From Lachnospiraceae bacterium (GTDB taxonomy: Bacteria > Bacillota > Clostridia > Lachnospirales > Lachnospiraceae): a stretch of DNA of 55,609 bases. The DNA is taken from positions 1 through 55,609 of the forward strand of contig JAAVXK010000008.1 in the NCBI GenBank assembly GCA_022790615.1. The letters are read 5' to 3'. Shown here piece by piece: positions 18,858-27,336 of this stretch (the first letter of the stretch is position 1; each line of letters opens with the position of its first letter). The position numbers were made by a program, and so were the translations under genes. The notes under the pieces are model-generated. The model had not been told where the DNA came from, did not search any database, and was given only the letters and a program-made list of their open reading frames with translations.

Positions 18858-19493
18858 TCACTTTTCCTGTTTTTTCAGATACTGCCTGCACCGAAACATC
18901 CTGTGCAGGCAAAATGCCATAAATCCAATTTGAACTACGATATATATATTGATAATCCACCTTTCAAGGCCGACAAGTACAATAAAATAAAGAAATCCCC
19001 TGCAAAGCACCGAGCCAATCCATCCGAATTTCATGAGTACGGTATCCCTTTGATTCGGCAAATCCGACGTTGTCTGCGCGATTGTATAGACAAGAAAATA
19101 CTCCATGAGAATCTCCGCAGCCACAAGCGCCGCCGATACGGCCAGCCCGTATACAATCAACTGTTTCCCCTCATACCAGAAAGGAAGCCCTTTCATAAAT
19201 ACGTACAGAAACGCCGTTGCAAAAAGCGGGATAAACACCTTTACAAATTTAATATTGTATTTTAAAAGCATGCAAACCCCTATAAATATAAGCAGGTATG
19301 CGAACAAATCGGAAAATACATCCAGCTTTAGCTCGCTTCCCATCATATTGACTGCAACATACTCCTGAATAACTTCTCCCATACCGTCCACATTATGAAG
19401 AATCGTGTACTTCGGATACGTTGCAATTGTGTAAACCGGAATATCTATCGTACTAAAAATTAGTCCGATCATTATAATTATTAATCCTGCCAT
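18858..19493 (-). CDS. Unrecognised integral membrane protein
   Basis: A 211-residue protein with about five to six hydrophobic helices (for example GLIIIMIGLIFST at the N-terminus, LFAYLLIFIGVCML, FIPLFATAFLYVF and FLYFIVLVGLERW). No family motif was recognised. The start is taken at the ATG at 19493, preceded by GGTAAGGGG 9 bases away; an in-frame TTG at 19544 lies inside a repeat end and has no ribosome binding site. The gene sits alone, convergent with the hybrid kinase and divergent from the amidase. Function unknown. Confidence 0.7.
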   Translation of the reverse strand: MAGLIIIMIGLIFSTIDIPVYTIATYPKYTILHNVDGMGEVIQEYVAVNMMGSELKLDVFSDLFAYLLIFIGVCMLLKYNIKFVKVFIPLFATAFLYVFMKGLPFWYEGKQLIVYGLAVSAALVAAEILMEYFLVYTIAQTTSDLPNQRDTVLMKFGWIGSVLCRGFLYFIVLVGLERWIINIYIVVQIGFMAFCLHRMFRCRQYLKKQEK

Positions 19494-19534
19494 GTCAATT
19501 ATCCCCTTACCATTATATAATGTATATTCTTTAT

Positions 19535-19555
19535 GAATTTTCAAACACGCTCTAG
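19535..19555. repeat. Solitary terminal inverted repeat of the 165-bp element family
   Basis: GAATTTTCAAACACGCTCTAG is identical in full to the right end of the elements at 27247 and 30985 (written here as GAATTTTCAAACACGCTC + TAG), but no element body lies on either side. It is either a remnant of excision/decay or a recombination scar, and lies 42 bases before the start codon of the membrane protein gene. The remaining spacer 19556-19705 contains AT-rich sequence without recognised features. Confidence 0.8.
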
Positions 19556-19705
19556 CGTCTTGTCTTGTTGATATTTGGCATAATCACGCAGAATATCCAT
19601 TAAATTATTATGCGAAAAATATTATATTTTAAATATTATATCAAAAATGTGTTCATATATTGAACACGGCGCATATAATATACAAAAAACATATGGAATG
19701 AAATT

Positions 19706-20278
19706 ATGGCTATAAAAATATATATAGACCAGGGACACGGCGCGTCGGTCAATGCGGGTGCAGAAGGGTTCGGATTATACGAACAGGACATAACATACAT
19801 GGTTGGCGCATATTTGTCTGACATTTTATCGTCAGACTACAGGTTTGAGGCGCGTACATCAAGAGACAGCATAACAGCCAACGTCGGCTACAACAACAGT
19901 TCAAGTCTTCGGATACGGGTAGAGGAAGCCAATAACTGGGCTGCAGATTACTTTATCAGCATACACTGTAATGCAAGTACGAATATTACTGCTAACGGCA
20001 CGGAAGCCTATGTATATCAGACAAACACTCCCGCCTACTACCTCGGCGAGAACATAGTAAATGAAATTGTCAGGCGCGTCAACACGAAAAACAACGGCGT
20101 ATTTGCCAATCCTTCGCTATACGTGCTGAAATATACGACGATGCCTTCCGTCCTTGTAGAGCTCGCTTACATAACGAACTTTGCAGATTCCGTCAAACTT
20201 GTAAACGACCAGTACCAGTTTGCGTACGGAATATATGTAGGCCTGCTCAACTACCTCGGCCTTCCACAGCTGACTTAA
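19706..20278 (+). CDS. N-acetylmuramoyl-L-alanine amidase (Amidase_3)
   Basis: A 190-residue zinc amidase domain that cleaves the bond between muramic acid and the stem peptide. The zinc ligands are visible: His in IYIDQGHG, Glu in LYEQDITY and His in ISIHCNAS; the catalytic Glu is in VLVELAYITN near the C-terminus. It consists of the catalytic domain alone, with no signal peptide and no cell-wall-binding domain, so it either acts after lysis, is exported by another route, or works in a spore/mother-cell compartment. The ribosome binding site is weak (TGGAATGAA). Confidence 0.88.
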   Translation: MAIKIYIDQGHGASVNAGAEGFGLYEQDITYMVGAYLSDILSSDYRFEARTSRDSITANVGYNNSSSLRIRVEEANNWAADYFISIHCNASTNITANGTEAYVYQTNTPAYYLGENIVNEIVRRVNTKNNGVFANPSLYVLKYTTMPSVLVELAYITNFADSVKLVNDQYQFAYGIYVGLLNYLGLPQLT

Positions 20279-20302
20279 TAAACAGGAAGCTTTAATATAA
20301 GA

Positions 20303-20352
20303 AAGTGATTATTTGGTTCATATAACGTTCCTTATGAACCAAATAATCACTT
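20303..20352. terminator. Perfect 20-bp inverted repeat between convergent genes
   Basis: AAGTGATTATTTGGTTCATA at 20303-20322 is the exact reverse complement of 20333-20352, with a 10-base loop. It lies between the amidase and htpG stop codons. The stem is AT-rich and neither side has a clear U-run, so it may act as a processing or transcript-stabilising hairpin more than as a classical terminator. Confidence 0.6.
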
Positions 20353-20440
20353 ATCCGTATTATGCTCTTAACTACAAAGATAGAGCCATGACTTATTTGT
20401 TAAAATGGCAATGCATCCGGACACTTCCTTATTTTCCGGT

Positions 20441-22573
20441 TTATTTGGTAAGAAGCATCATTATCTCATTGCTCCTTGCGACAAACGCAGTCATCGCCTC
20501 CGCAGACAGCGGCCTGTGGCTTATCATTGCAAGGTCATACAGCTGTTTGCAGAATGTATCCGTATTACTGCCGTCGCCATTTTCAAGGATGTATTTGACA
20601 AGGCTGTTGTTTGCATTAAGGACAAGCGTCTCTCCGCCTCCAAACATATCCATTCCCATGCCCATACCGCCTGCGGAATACATTTTCATCATATCCTGCA
20701 TACGCCTTGTCTCCTCAGACAGCGTAATCATCGACGCAACATTTTCATTTTTTAGCTTCTTTACCTGTACGTCAAGTTTGTCATTTCCAAGCGCTTTTCT
20801 AAAAACATCGGTAAGGGTCTTCGTTGTATTCTCCCATTCCTCGCCCTCTTCTTTTTCCTCAAAGGTGTCAGTCACCTCGGCGTCAATCCTCTGGAACTTA
20901 ATTTTATCGTCATTCTGCTCAAGCTGCTGAATAAACGGCTGGTCGATAGAATGGGTCAGTATAAATGCGTCAAGATTCTGCTCGCGGAACATGTTGACAT
21001 ACTGGCTCTGCTGCTGAAGGTCCGTCACGTAGAATACGGTCTTTTTCTCGTCTTTCTCATCGGTTTCCGTATCGCCGGCGTTTTCAGCGGAAGTATCCGC
21101 GTCCATTTTCTCAGCCGCACCGTCTTCGGAAGTGTTATCGCCTGACGTCTCACCCCCGGAAGCTTCATTATCCGAAGCGTCTTCTTTTCCGTACGCAGCC
21201 TCTATATATTCAGGAAGCGTTATATACTTATCGTCAAGATTTTTGAATATGATATAATCCTTAATCTTTTCCCTGAATTTTTCATCCTTCAGACATCCAA
21301 ACTTGATGAACGGGCTTATGTCATCCCAGAACTTTTCATAATTCTCCCTGTCAACCTTGTACATTCCCGAAAGCTTATCCGCAACTTTCTTAGTAATATA
21401 ATCGGATATCTTCTTTACAAAACCGTCGTTCTGCAGCGCGCTCCTCGATACGTTAAGCGGCAGGTCGGGGCAGTCTATAACTCCTTTGAGGAGCATAAGG
21501 AACTCAGGAATGACTTCCTTAATATTGTCCGCAATAAATACCTGGTTGTTATATAACTTTATTACTCCCTCGAGATTGTCGTACTCCGTATTTATTTTTG
21601 GAAAATACAGTATTCCTTTAATATTGAACGGATAATCCATATTCAGATGAATCCAGAACAGCGGCTCCCTGTAATCCCTGAATACTTTACGGTAAAATTC
21701 TTTATACTCGTCGTCGGAAACATCATTCGGATGTTTTGTCCAAAGCGGATGTATATCGCTGATTGAAACCGGCCTCTTATTAATCTTGGCCTTTTCCTTC
21801 TGCGGGGTTACTTCTACCGTCTCCTTTTCTCCCTTTTCGTTTTCACGCTCCTCCGTCTTGGCCTCCTCGATAATTCTCTCTACTACTACGTCGTCATCCC
21901 TTATGTCGGCGGCGTCTATCGTCTCGTACTCCTGCTCGGCATTTTTCTTCTCAAGGAATATCTCCACCGGCATGAACGAACAGTATTTTTCAAGAACTTC
22001 CCTTACCCTGTATTCGTTCGCAAACTCGGTGCTGTCCTCATTCAGATACAATGTAATAGTGGTTCCTGCGGTCTCCCTGTCTCCGTCTCTCATCGAGAAT
22101 TCCATTCCTCCGTCAGACTCCCAGTAAACGGCCTCGGCCTCCTGCGTAAATGAGAGCGTCTCAATAGAAACCCTGTCGGCAACCATGAACGACGAGTAAA
22201 AACCAAGTCCAAAATGACCGATAATCTGCTCGTCATTTGTCTTATCTTTATATTTCTCTATAAACTCGGCAGCTCCGGAAAAAGCAATCTGGTTAATATA
22301 TTCTTTCACCTCGTCCGCCGTCATTCCTATACCGTTATCCACAAACTGAATCGTTTTGTCCTCGGGACTTACAATAACTTTTATCTGCGGCTTATAATCA
22401 TCCGGAAGATTAATTTCACCCATGACGTCAAGCTTTTTCACCTTAGTGATAGCGTCGCATCCGTTCGACACCATTTCCCTTATAAATATATCATGGTCTG
22501 AGTAAAGCCATTTTTTAATTATGGGAAATATATTTTCCGAATCGATTGATAAATTACCCTGTACTTCTGTCAT
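20441..22573 (-). CDS. htpG: Molecular chaperone Hsp90/HtpG
   Basis: A 710-residue ATP-dependent chaperone acting on late folding intermediates. The N-terminal GHKL ATPase fold is intact: FIREMVSNGCDAITK, VDNGIGMT, and HFGLGFYSSFMVAD. A charged linker (about residues 225-255, Glu/Lys-rich) joins N and middle domains, and a second, strongly acidic Ser/Asp/Glu-rich insert (about 467-515) interrupts the middle/C region. These make it about 85 residues longer than E. coli HtpG (624). Ribosome binding site AAGGAG. Regulation is by heat through HrcA, because a CIRCE operator adjoins the promoter. The gene is monocistronic, with a long hairpin after its stop. Confidence 0.96.
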   Translation of the reverse strand: MTEVQGNLSIDSENIFPIIKKWLYSDHDIFIREMVSNGCDAITKVKKLDVMGEINLPDDYKPQIKVIVSPEDKTIQFVDNGIGMTADEVKEYINQIAFSGAAEFIEKYKDKTNDEQIIGHFGLGFYSSFMVADRVSIETLSFTQEAEAVYWESDGGMEFSMRDGDRETAGTTITLYLNEDSTEFANEYRVREVLEKYCSFMPVEIFLEKKNAEQEYETIDAADIRDDDVVVERIIEEAKTEERENEKGEKETVEVTPQKEKAKINKRPVSISDIHPLWTKHPNDVSDDEYKEFYRKVFRDYREPLFWIHLNMDYPFNIKGILYFPKINTEYDNLEGVIKLYNNQVFIADNIKEVIPEFLMLLKGVIDCPDLPLNVSRSALQNDGFVKKISDYITKKVADKLSGMYKVDRENYEKFWDDISPFIKFGCLKDEKFREKIKDYIIFKNLDDKYITLPEYIEAAYGKEDASDNEASGGETSGDNTSEDGAAEKMDADTSAENAGDTETDEKDEKKTVFYVTDLQQQSQYVNMFREQNLDAFILTHSIDQPFIQQLEQNDDKIKFQRIDAEVTDTFEEKEEGEEWENTTKTLTDVFRKALGNDKLDVQVKKLKNENVASMITLSEETRRMQDMMKMYSAGGMGMGMDMFGGGETLVLNANNSLVKYILENGDGSNTDTFCKQLYDLAMISHRPLSAEAMTAFVARSNEIMMLLTK

Positions 22574-22616
22574 AATAATCTCTCCTTCTTTATAATTAAT
22601 ATTTGAATTAATACAT

Positions 22617-22645
22617 ATGATAACTCCAACATTTTACAATGTCAA
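22617..22645 (-). promoter_or_regulatory. Sigma-A promoter of htpG
   Basis: On the minus strand TTGACA (22645-22640), 17 bases, TATCAT (22622-22617). The CIRCE element begins 8 bases upstream of the -35 box. Confidence 0.8.
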
Positions 22646-22652
22646 GAACTTT

Positions 22653-22679
22653 TTATCACTCACCAAAGAGGAGTGCTAA
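22653..22679 (-). promoter_or_regulatory. CIRCE operator (HrcA binding site)
   Basis: On the minus strand TTAGCACTC (22679-22671), nine bases, GAGTGATAA (22661-22653). The consensus is TTAGCACTC-N9-GAGTGCTAA, so a single base differs, in the second arm. The site lies just upstream of the htpG -35 box. The remaining spacer up to 22805 has no clear promoter for the divergent gene. Confidence 0.92.
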
Positions 22680-22805
22680 CACCCAGTCGTCAAAAAAATA
22701 GAAAAATACTTGCTTTTTTTTTGAATTTATGTAAAATTAAATCTGTATGTTTATTTTTTACTCTGAAAGTAAATCAGTTTTATTTGTTAAGAAAGGATAT
22801 ATAAT

Positions 22806-24416
22806 ATGATTCAGGCAAGTAACGTAACACTGCGATTTGGGAAAAAACCACTTTTTGAGGATGTTAATATAAAATTTACAGAGGGAAACTGTTATGGACT
22901 TATCGGAGCGAACGGAGCCGGAAAGTCTACTTTCCTGAAGATTCTCTCCGGAGCGCTTGAGCCTAATAAGGGAGAAATAATTATTACTCCGGGCCAGCGT
23001 ATTTCAGTACTTGAGCAGGACCATTTCAAATACGACGAGTTTCCTGTCCTTGACACTGTAATTATGGGTAACAAACGTCTCTATGAGATAATGAAAGAAA
23101 AAGAGGCTATATACGCCAAAGAAGATTTTACAGACGAGGACGGTATAAAGGCCAGCGAGCTTGAAGGCGAGTTCGCTAACATGAACGGATGGGAGGCTGA
23201 ATCGGACGCTGCGACCCTCCTCAACGGACTTGGAATAGACAGTGAATATCACTATAAAATGATGGGTGAGCTTGAAGGACCTGAGAAAGTAAAAGTACTT
23301 TTAGCACAGGCTCTCTTTGGCAACCCTGACATTCTTCTCCTCGACGAGCCCACAAACCATCTGGACCTTGACGCCATAAGATGGCTTGAGGAATTTTTGA
23401 TTAATTTTGACAATACGGTAATTGTCGTTTCCCACGACAGGTATTTTCTTAATAAAGTCTGCACACATACAGCCGATATCGACTATGCTAAAATAGAGCT
23501 GTATGACGTCAACTATGATTTCTGGTACGAGTCAAGCCATCTCATGAATAAAAAGATGAAAGAAGCCAATAAGAAAAAAGAGGAAAAGATAAAGGAACTT
23601 CAGGAATTCATACAAAGGTTCAGCGCAAACGCATCAAAGTCGAAGCAGGCAACGTCAAGAAAACGCGCGCTTGAAAAAATTGAGCTTGATACGATAAAAC
23701 CTTCCAGCAGAAAATATCCTTATATTGATTTCAAACCAAACCGCGAAATTGGTAATGAAGTCCTGACTGTTGAGAACTTAAGCAAAACAATTGACGGCGT
23801 CAAAGTACTTGACAATATATCATTTACCGTGGGCCACGATGACAAAATTGCATTTGTCGGAAACCAGACGCTTGCAATAACTACGTTATATAAAATCCTC
23901 GCCGGCGAAATGGAGCCTGATGAAGGAACATACAAGTGGGGTGTTACAACCTCGCACTCGTATTTTCCTAAAGATAATACGGAATATTTCACTAAAGAAG
24001 AGAGTATTGTCGACTGGCTTATGCCGTTCTCTCCTGAGAAGGACGCCACATATGTACGCGGTTTCCTTGGAAGGATGCTTTTCGCCGGCGATGACGGTAT
24101 TAAAAAAGTCAATGTACTATCCGGAGGGGAACGCGTCCGCGTTATGCTCTCGAAGATGATGATGCTTGGCTCAAATATACTTATTATGGATGAACCTACA
24201 AACCACCTTGATATGGAAAGCATTACTGCGCTTAACAACGGACTTATAAAATTCCCGGGCGTAATACTTTTTACATCACAGGATCACCAGTTCATACAAA
24301 CGATTGCAAACCGTATTATCGAAATTACACCGAACGGAATAATCGATAAGGTTTCAACATACGACGAATACCTTGACAGTGACGATATGGCAAGGAAAAG
24401 ACAGGCTCTTTCTTGA
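22806..24416 (+). CDS. ABC-F family ATPase with one degenerate ATP site
   Basis: A 536-residue soluble protein with two ABC domains and no membrane part, of the YkpA/YbiT-like branch of ABC-F translation factors. NBD1 has an intact Walker A (GANGAGKST, 34-42) and DEPTNHLDLD, but its signature reads LEGPEKVKV (about 156) instead of LSGGE. NBD2 has an intact signature LSGGERVRV (about 438) and DEPTNHLD, but its Walker A reads GNQTLAITTL (about 352) without the Lys. The interdomain linker (about 235-300) is long, helical and Lys-rich, as in proteins that contact tRNA in the ribosomal E site. Ribosome binding site AGAAAGGA. Role in stalled-ribosome rescue or antibiotic protection is inferred from the family. 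Confidence 0.9.
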   Translation: MIQASNVTLRFGKKPLFEDVNIKFTEGNCYGLIGANGAGKSTFLKILSGALEPNKGEIIITPGQRISVLEQDHFKYDEFPVLDTVIMGNKRLYEIMKEKEAIYAKEDFTDEDGIKASELEGEFANMNGWEAESDAATLLNGLGIDSEYHYKMMGELEGPEKVKVLLAQALFGNPDILLLDEPTNHLDLDAIRWLEEFLINFDNTVIVVSHDRYFLNKVCTHTADIDYAKIELYDVNYDFWYESSHLMNKKMKEANKKKEEKIKELQEFIQRFSANASKSKQATSRKRALEKIELDTIKPSSRKYPYIDFKPNREIGNEVLTVENLSKTIDGVKVLDNISFTVGHDDKIAFVGNQTLAITTLYKILAGEMEPDEGTYKWGVTTSHSYFPKDNTEYFTKEESIVDWLMPFSPEKDATYVRGFLGRMLFAGDDGIKKVNVLSGGERVRVMLSKMMMLGSNILIMDEPTNHLDMESITALNNGLIKFPGVILFTSQDHQFIQTIANRIIEITPNGIIDKVSTYDEYLDSDDMARKRQALS

Positions 24417-24441
24417 CACAATACAACACTTACGATACAAT
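24413..24441 (+). promoter_or_regulatory. Sigma-A promoter of the CorC-like gene
   Basis: TTGACA (24413-24418), 17 bases, TACAAT (24436-24441). The -35 box overlaps the TGA stop codon of the ABC-F gene. Confidence 0.8.
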
Positions 24442-24475
24442 ATTCGTAATTTTATATTTAGGAGATGATTAAACT

Positions 24476-25786
24476 TTGGACCCTAGCGATGTCGCGACTA
24501 TTTTAATTTTAATTATTTTACTTGTTTTATCAGCCGTATTTTCTTCTGCCGAGACAGCCCTTACAACTGTCGGCAAGATGAAAATACGAAGCCTTGCCGA
24601 GGAAGGCAATAAAAAGGCATGTACGGTCAGCAAACTTGTGGAAGACCCTACGAAAATGCTGAGTGCAATTCTTATCTGCAATAATGTGGTTAATCTCTCA
24701 GCCTCTTCCATATCAACATCATTTGCTTACAAAATATGTAAGGAATACATTGGCATGGAGCAAAGCTCAAGCCTTGCGGCCGGAATAGCAACTGGAATAC
24801 TTACTATTCTTGTTCTTATCTTTGGAGAAATCACGCCAAAATCTCTTGCAACCGTTCATGCTGAGAAACTTGCGCTCGGTTACAGCAATTTTATATATTT
24901 CGTCACACAGCTTCTTACCCCATTTGTATTCCTCGTAACAACAATATCTGCGGGTATATTAAGCATCTTTAAAATAGACCTGTCTGTCAAGGGAACACAG
25001 ATTACCGAGGATGAGCTAATGACTATATTCGACGTCAGCCATGAAGAGGGCGTAATTGAATCCGAGGAACACGAAATGATTACAAACATAGTCGAGTTCG
25101 GCGATTCCCTTGTCAAAGATGTAATGGTACCCCGCGTCGAAGTCCAGATAGTACCTGAAGACCTGTCCTATGACGAGCTTCTCAAATCTTTCAGCGAGAA
25201 TAAATTTTCCCGCCTTCCTGTATACAGCGACAACATTGATAATATAATCGGAACAATCAACCTCAAAGACTTGTTCTTCTTTCACGGCTCTCCCGAATCG
25301 TTTCACATCCGCGATTTTGTGCGTAAACCTTATATCACTTACGAGTACCGCAAAACATCCGAATTGTTTGTCGATATGCGAAAGGAATACATAGCTATGG
25401 CAATCGTTCTTGACGAATACGGCGGATTTGCAGGTATTATAACACTCGAAGACCTTATTGAGGAAATCGTTGGTGAAATACGCGATGAGTATGATATAGG
25501 CGAAGAAGATTCTATTACAAAAGTCAGCGACGACGAATATATTGTCGACGGCTCAACCAATCTCAATGAAATCAGCGATGAGATAGGACTCGAAATAGAT
25601 TCAAATGATTACGATTCCATCGGAGGTCATGTTATTAATCTGTTGTCTGACTTCCCTGAAAAGAATGAGACAGCCGAAGATGATAATGCTATATACCGCG
25701 TTCTTGAAGTTGATAAGAGAAGTATTATTAAAATTTATATCAAACTCAAACCGCGAATCGAAGACGAGCCGGATGAGGACGAATAA
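24476..25786 (+). CDS. CNNM/CorC-type CBS-domain membrane protein
   Basis: A 436-residue protein: a CNNM (DUF21) membrane domain of about four helices (1-180, with SAVFSSAETALTTV and ILIFGEITPKSLATV), a CBS pair (about 200-330, VMVPRVEVQIVPED and RLPVYSDNIDNIIGTINLKDL; second CBS with VLDEYGGFAGIITLEDL) and a C-terminal CorC_HlyC domain. Members are linked to magnesium/cobalt efflux or metal tolerance; older annotation calls them hemolysin C. The start is TTG at 24476, 11 bases after AGGAG. Its last 52 bases overlap the 3' end of the convergent ParA-like gene. Confidence 0.93.
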   Translation: MDPSDVATILILIILLVLSAVFSSAETALTTVGKMKIRSLAEEGNKKACTVSKLVEDPTKMLSAILICNNVVNLSASSISTSFAYKICKEYIGMEQSSSLAAGIATGILTILVLIFGEITPKSLATVHAEKLALGYSNFIYFVTQLLTPFVFLVTTISAGILSIFKIDLSVKGTQITEDELMTIFDVSHEEGVIESEEHEMITNIVEFGDSLVKDVMVPRVEVQIVPEDLSYDELLKSFSENKFSRLPVYSDNIDNIIGTINLKDLFFFHGSPESFHIRDFVRKPYITYEYRKTSELFVDMRKEYIAMAIVLDEYGGFAGIITLEDLIEEIVGEIRDEYDIGEEDSITKVSDDEYIVDGSTNLNEISDEIGLEIDSNDYDSIGGHVINLLSDFPEKNETAEDDNAIYRVLEVDKRSIIKIYIKLKPRIEDEPDEDE

Positions 25787-26571
25787 AAATACATGATTCC
25801 ATTATACGCGCCGTGCAGCGCATTAATGAATTCTTTGTTATTGATTGAGGGACTGAGGTAGTTTTTCGCAATGAATTCAGCTATATTTCCCTGCGATTCT
25901 GCCTCAGCCGCCTCTCTGCAGTACGGTATAGCGTAGATTCTGTCTTTTGGTATACGGTATCTTCTTCTAATTTCCGTAAGACTGTTCTGGCTGGTATTAT
26001 AGTAGTTTCCCAAAAGGTATACCGCCTTTTCCTGAAAAGAAGCAAAATTTCTGAAAAAATGTCTTAATACATTATTGTTCTGATTCAGATTCACCACTAT
26101 TATGTCCGCGCTGTCAAGCATCGACTGCATCCTCACATATTCGGTTGAAAACGCATCAATATATATGGAATCATAATATTTTTCCAGAGCGCCAAACAAT
26201 TTGTTCATATTTCTGGAAAATACATAGTCAATCATGTCATTATTAGTGACGGCTCCATGAGGCAGGTAAAACAGCCTGTCATGCAGGTAATTGACCGCGC
26301 ATCTCCTTATCAGCTTTTCCTCTGTTCCGGGAATTACATTATCAAACAGTTCAATAAGATTCTCAAGCCCTATATCGTTATACCTTCCTTTTTCACGCAC
26401 CATTCCGCCTGCGTCACCTGAAAAACAGGTTTCAATGTTCACAAGATGCTCGTGATTCTCCATCATAACAACCTTTTGCTTGGAAAATAGAGACTGTATA
26501 ACAGCCATACATGCGGTATGTAATGTAGTGCCGCATTGTCCTCTTACATTACTCCAAAATATTATCTTCAA
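25735..26571 (-). CDS. Orphan ParA/MinD-CpaE-like ATPase with altered P-loop
   Basis: A 278-residue protein that resembles the ParA/MinD superfamily, especially CpaE/TadZ-type members of Flp pilus clusters. The N-terminal strand and loop read WSNVRGQCGTTLHTACMA, where the family P-loop is KGGxGKTT: the position of the invariant Lys is lost and the lysine of the deviant Walker A is Arg. Later hallmarks are YDSIYIDAFST (Walker B-like) and ADIIVVNLNQNN. The Ser-rich tail (YFYSSSSGSSS) is unusual. TTG start with GAGGTG 8 bases before it. No pilus genes are in the window, so a partner is not visible. Weak or no ATPase activity is expected. Confidence 0.65.
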   Translation of the reverse strand: MKIIFWSNVRGQCGTTLHTACMAVIQSLFSKQKVVMMENHEHLVNIETCFSGDAGGMVREKGRYNDIGLENLIELFDNVIPGTEEKLIRRCAVNYLHDRLFYLPHGAVTNNDMIDYVFSRNMNKLFGALEKYYDSIYIDAFSTEYVRMQSMLDSADIIVVNLNQNNNVLRHFFRNFASFQEKAVYLLGNYYNTSQNSLTEIRRRYRIPKDRIYAIPYCREAAEAESQGNIAEFIAKNYLSPSINNKEFINALHGAYNGIMYFYSSSSGSSSIRGLSLI

Positions 26572-26940
26572 TAAAAATTCACCTCTTACTGTATTCTTTT
26601 AATATAATGGTAAAAAACGGATTCATATGATTTTACGCATCCAGCTATCCCTCAACTTACACCAAAGGCCGTATCCAAATCCAGTAAAGCATATATTACT
26701 CTGCCAATGCATAAAATTATGAAATTAAATAAGACGTCACCGAATAATACTGTTAGAACTACCAAACTCCAGAAAATTAATTTGCAAATTTTTTTCTACT
26801 ACAATAATAAAGCACCTTTCATCATTTGTAAATAGCATCGGAACAAAAAAATATTCTTTGTATACATTAACAAAAATATACATATTGTATTATTAATATT
26901 GCATTAATATATTTTATTTGCAACATAATATATTGTACAA

Positions 26941-27081
26941 AATGCACAATATCATTTACATCTTTTGTGCATTATTTACATATGATGTATATTGTGGCAA
27001 GGAGGTTCAAACGTAAAATTAACAGGAGGTACGCACATCTAAAAAGCATATACCACAATATGCGGCATATGCTTTTTAGAT
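26941..27081 (+). ncRNA. Candidate small transcript: promoter, two SD motifs, hairpin, no ORF
   Basis: In the 765-base gap between the ParA-like gene and pyrE. An inverted repeat AATGCACAA (26941-26949)/TTGTGCATT (26965-26973) overlaps a promoter-like pair TTGTGC (26965-26970), 17 bases, TATATT (26988-26993). Next come AAGGAGG (26999-27005) and AGGAGG (27024-27029), then a 14-15-bp perfect stem (27037-27051 with 27067-27081) ending in a T-rich arm. No ATG, GTG or TTG follows either SD motif at a usable distance; the second is followed by ATC TAA. The segment is either a small RNA or a gene whose body was deleted. Bases 26572-26940 are AT-rich with nothing else recognised. Confidence 0.35.
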
Positions 27082-27082
27082 T

Positions 27083-27247
27083 CTAGAGCGTGTTTGAAAA
27101 TTGCTTTCTGCCAGATGCGTTTCACACTTTGTGGGAAATTTATGCCAAATGAGGGAAGCGTAGCGGGCTACGTTGACTGAATTTGATGTAAATATACCGC
27201 AAAGTGGGGACGCAGATGGCGGGAATGAATTTTCAAACACGCTCTAG
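27083..27247 (+). mobile_element. 165-bp palindromic MITE-like element, copy B
   Basis: It begins CTAGAGCGTGTTTGAAAATT and ends with the exact reverse complement of those 20 bases. The interior is also an imperfect palindrome: TGCCAGATGCGTTTCACA...CACTTTGTGG pairs with CCGCAAAGTGGGGACGCAGATGGC, and AGCGTAGC pairs with GCTACGTT in the middle. The whole unit can fold as one long hairpin. No coding capacity and no obvious target duplication. It lies 90 bases behind the pyrE stop codon. About six bases differ from the copy at 30821. Bases 27248-27336 show nothing further. Confidence 0.9.
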
Positions 27248-27336
27248 TGTAATGCGTCATTCTTTTTCAGCCAAATAACACAGGATGAACTTCCAGTCTG
27301 CAGGGCGGTTGAACAATTCATAATAAAATACAGCTT

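Noticed and set aside
22680-22805. Promoter for the ABC-F gene
   Set aside because: TTGCTT and TTGAAT boxes are present but none has a -10 at 16-18 bases, so no promoter was assigned.
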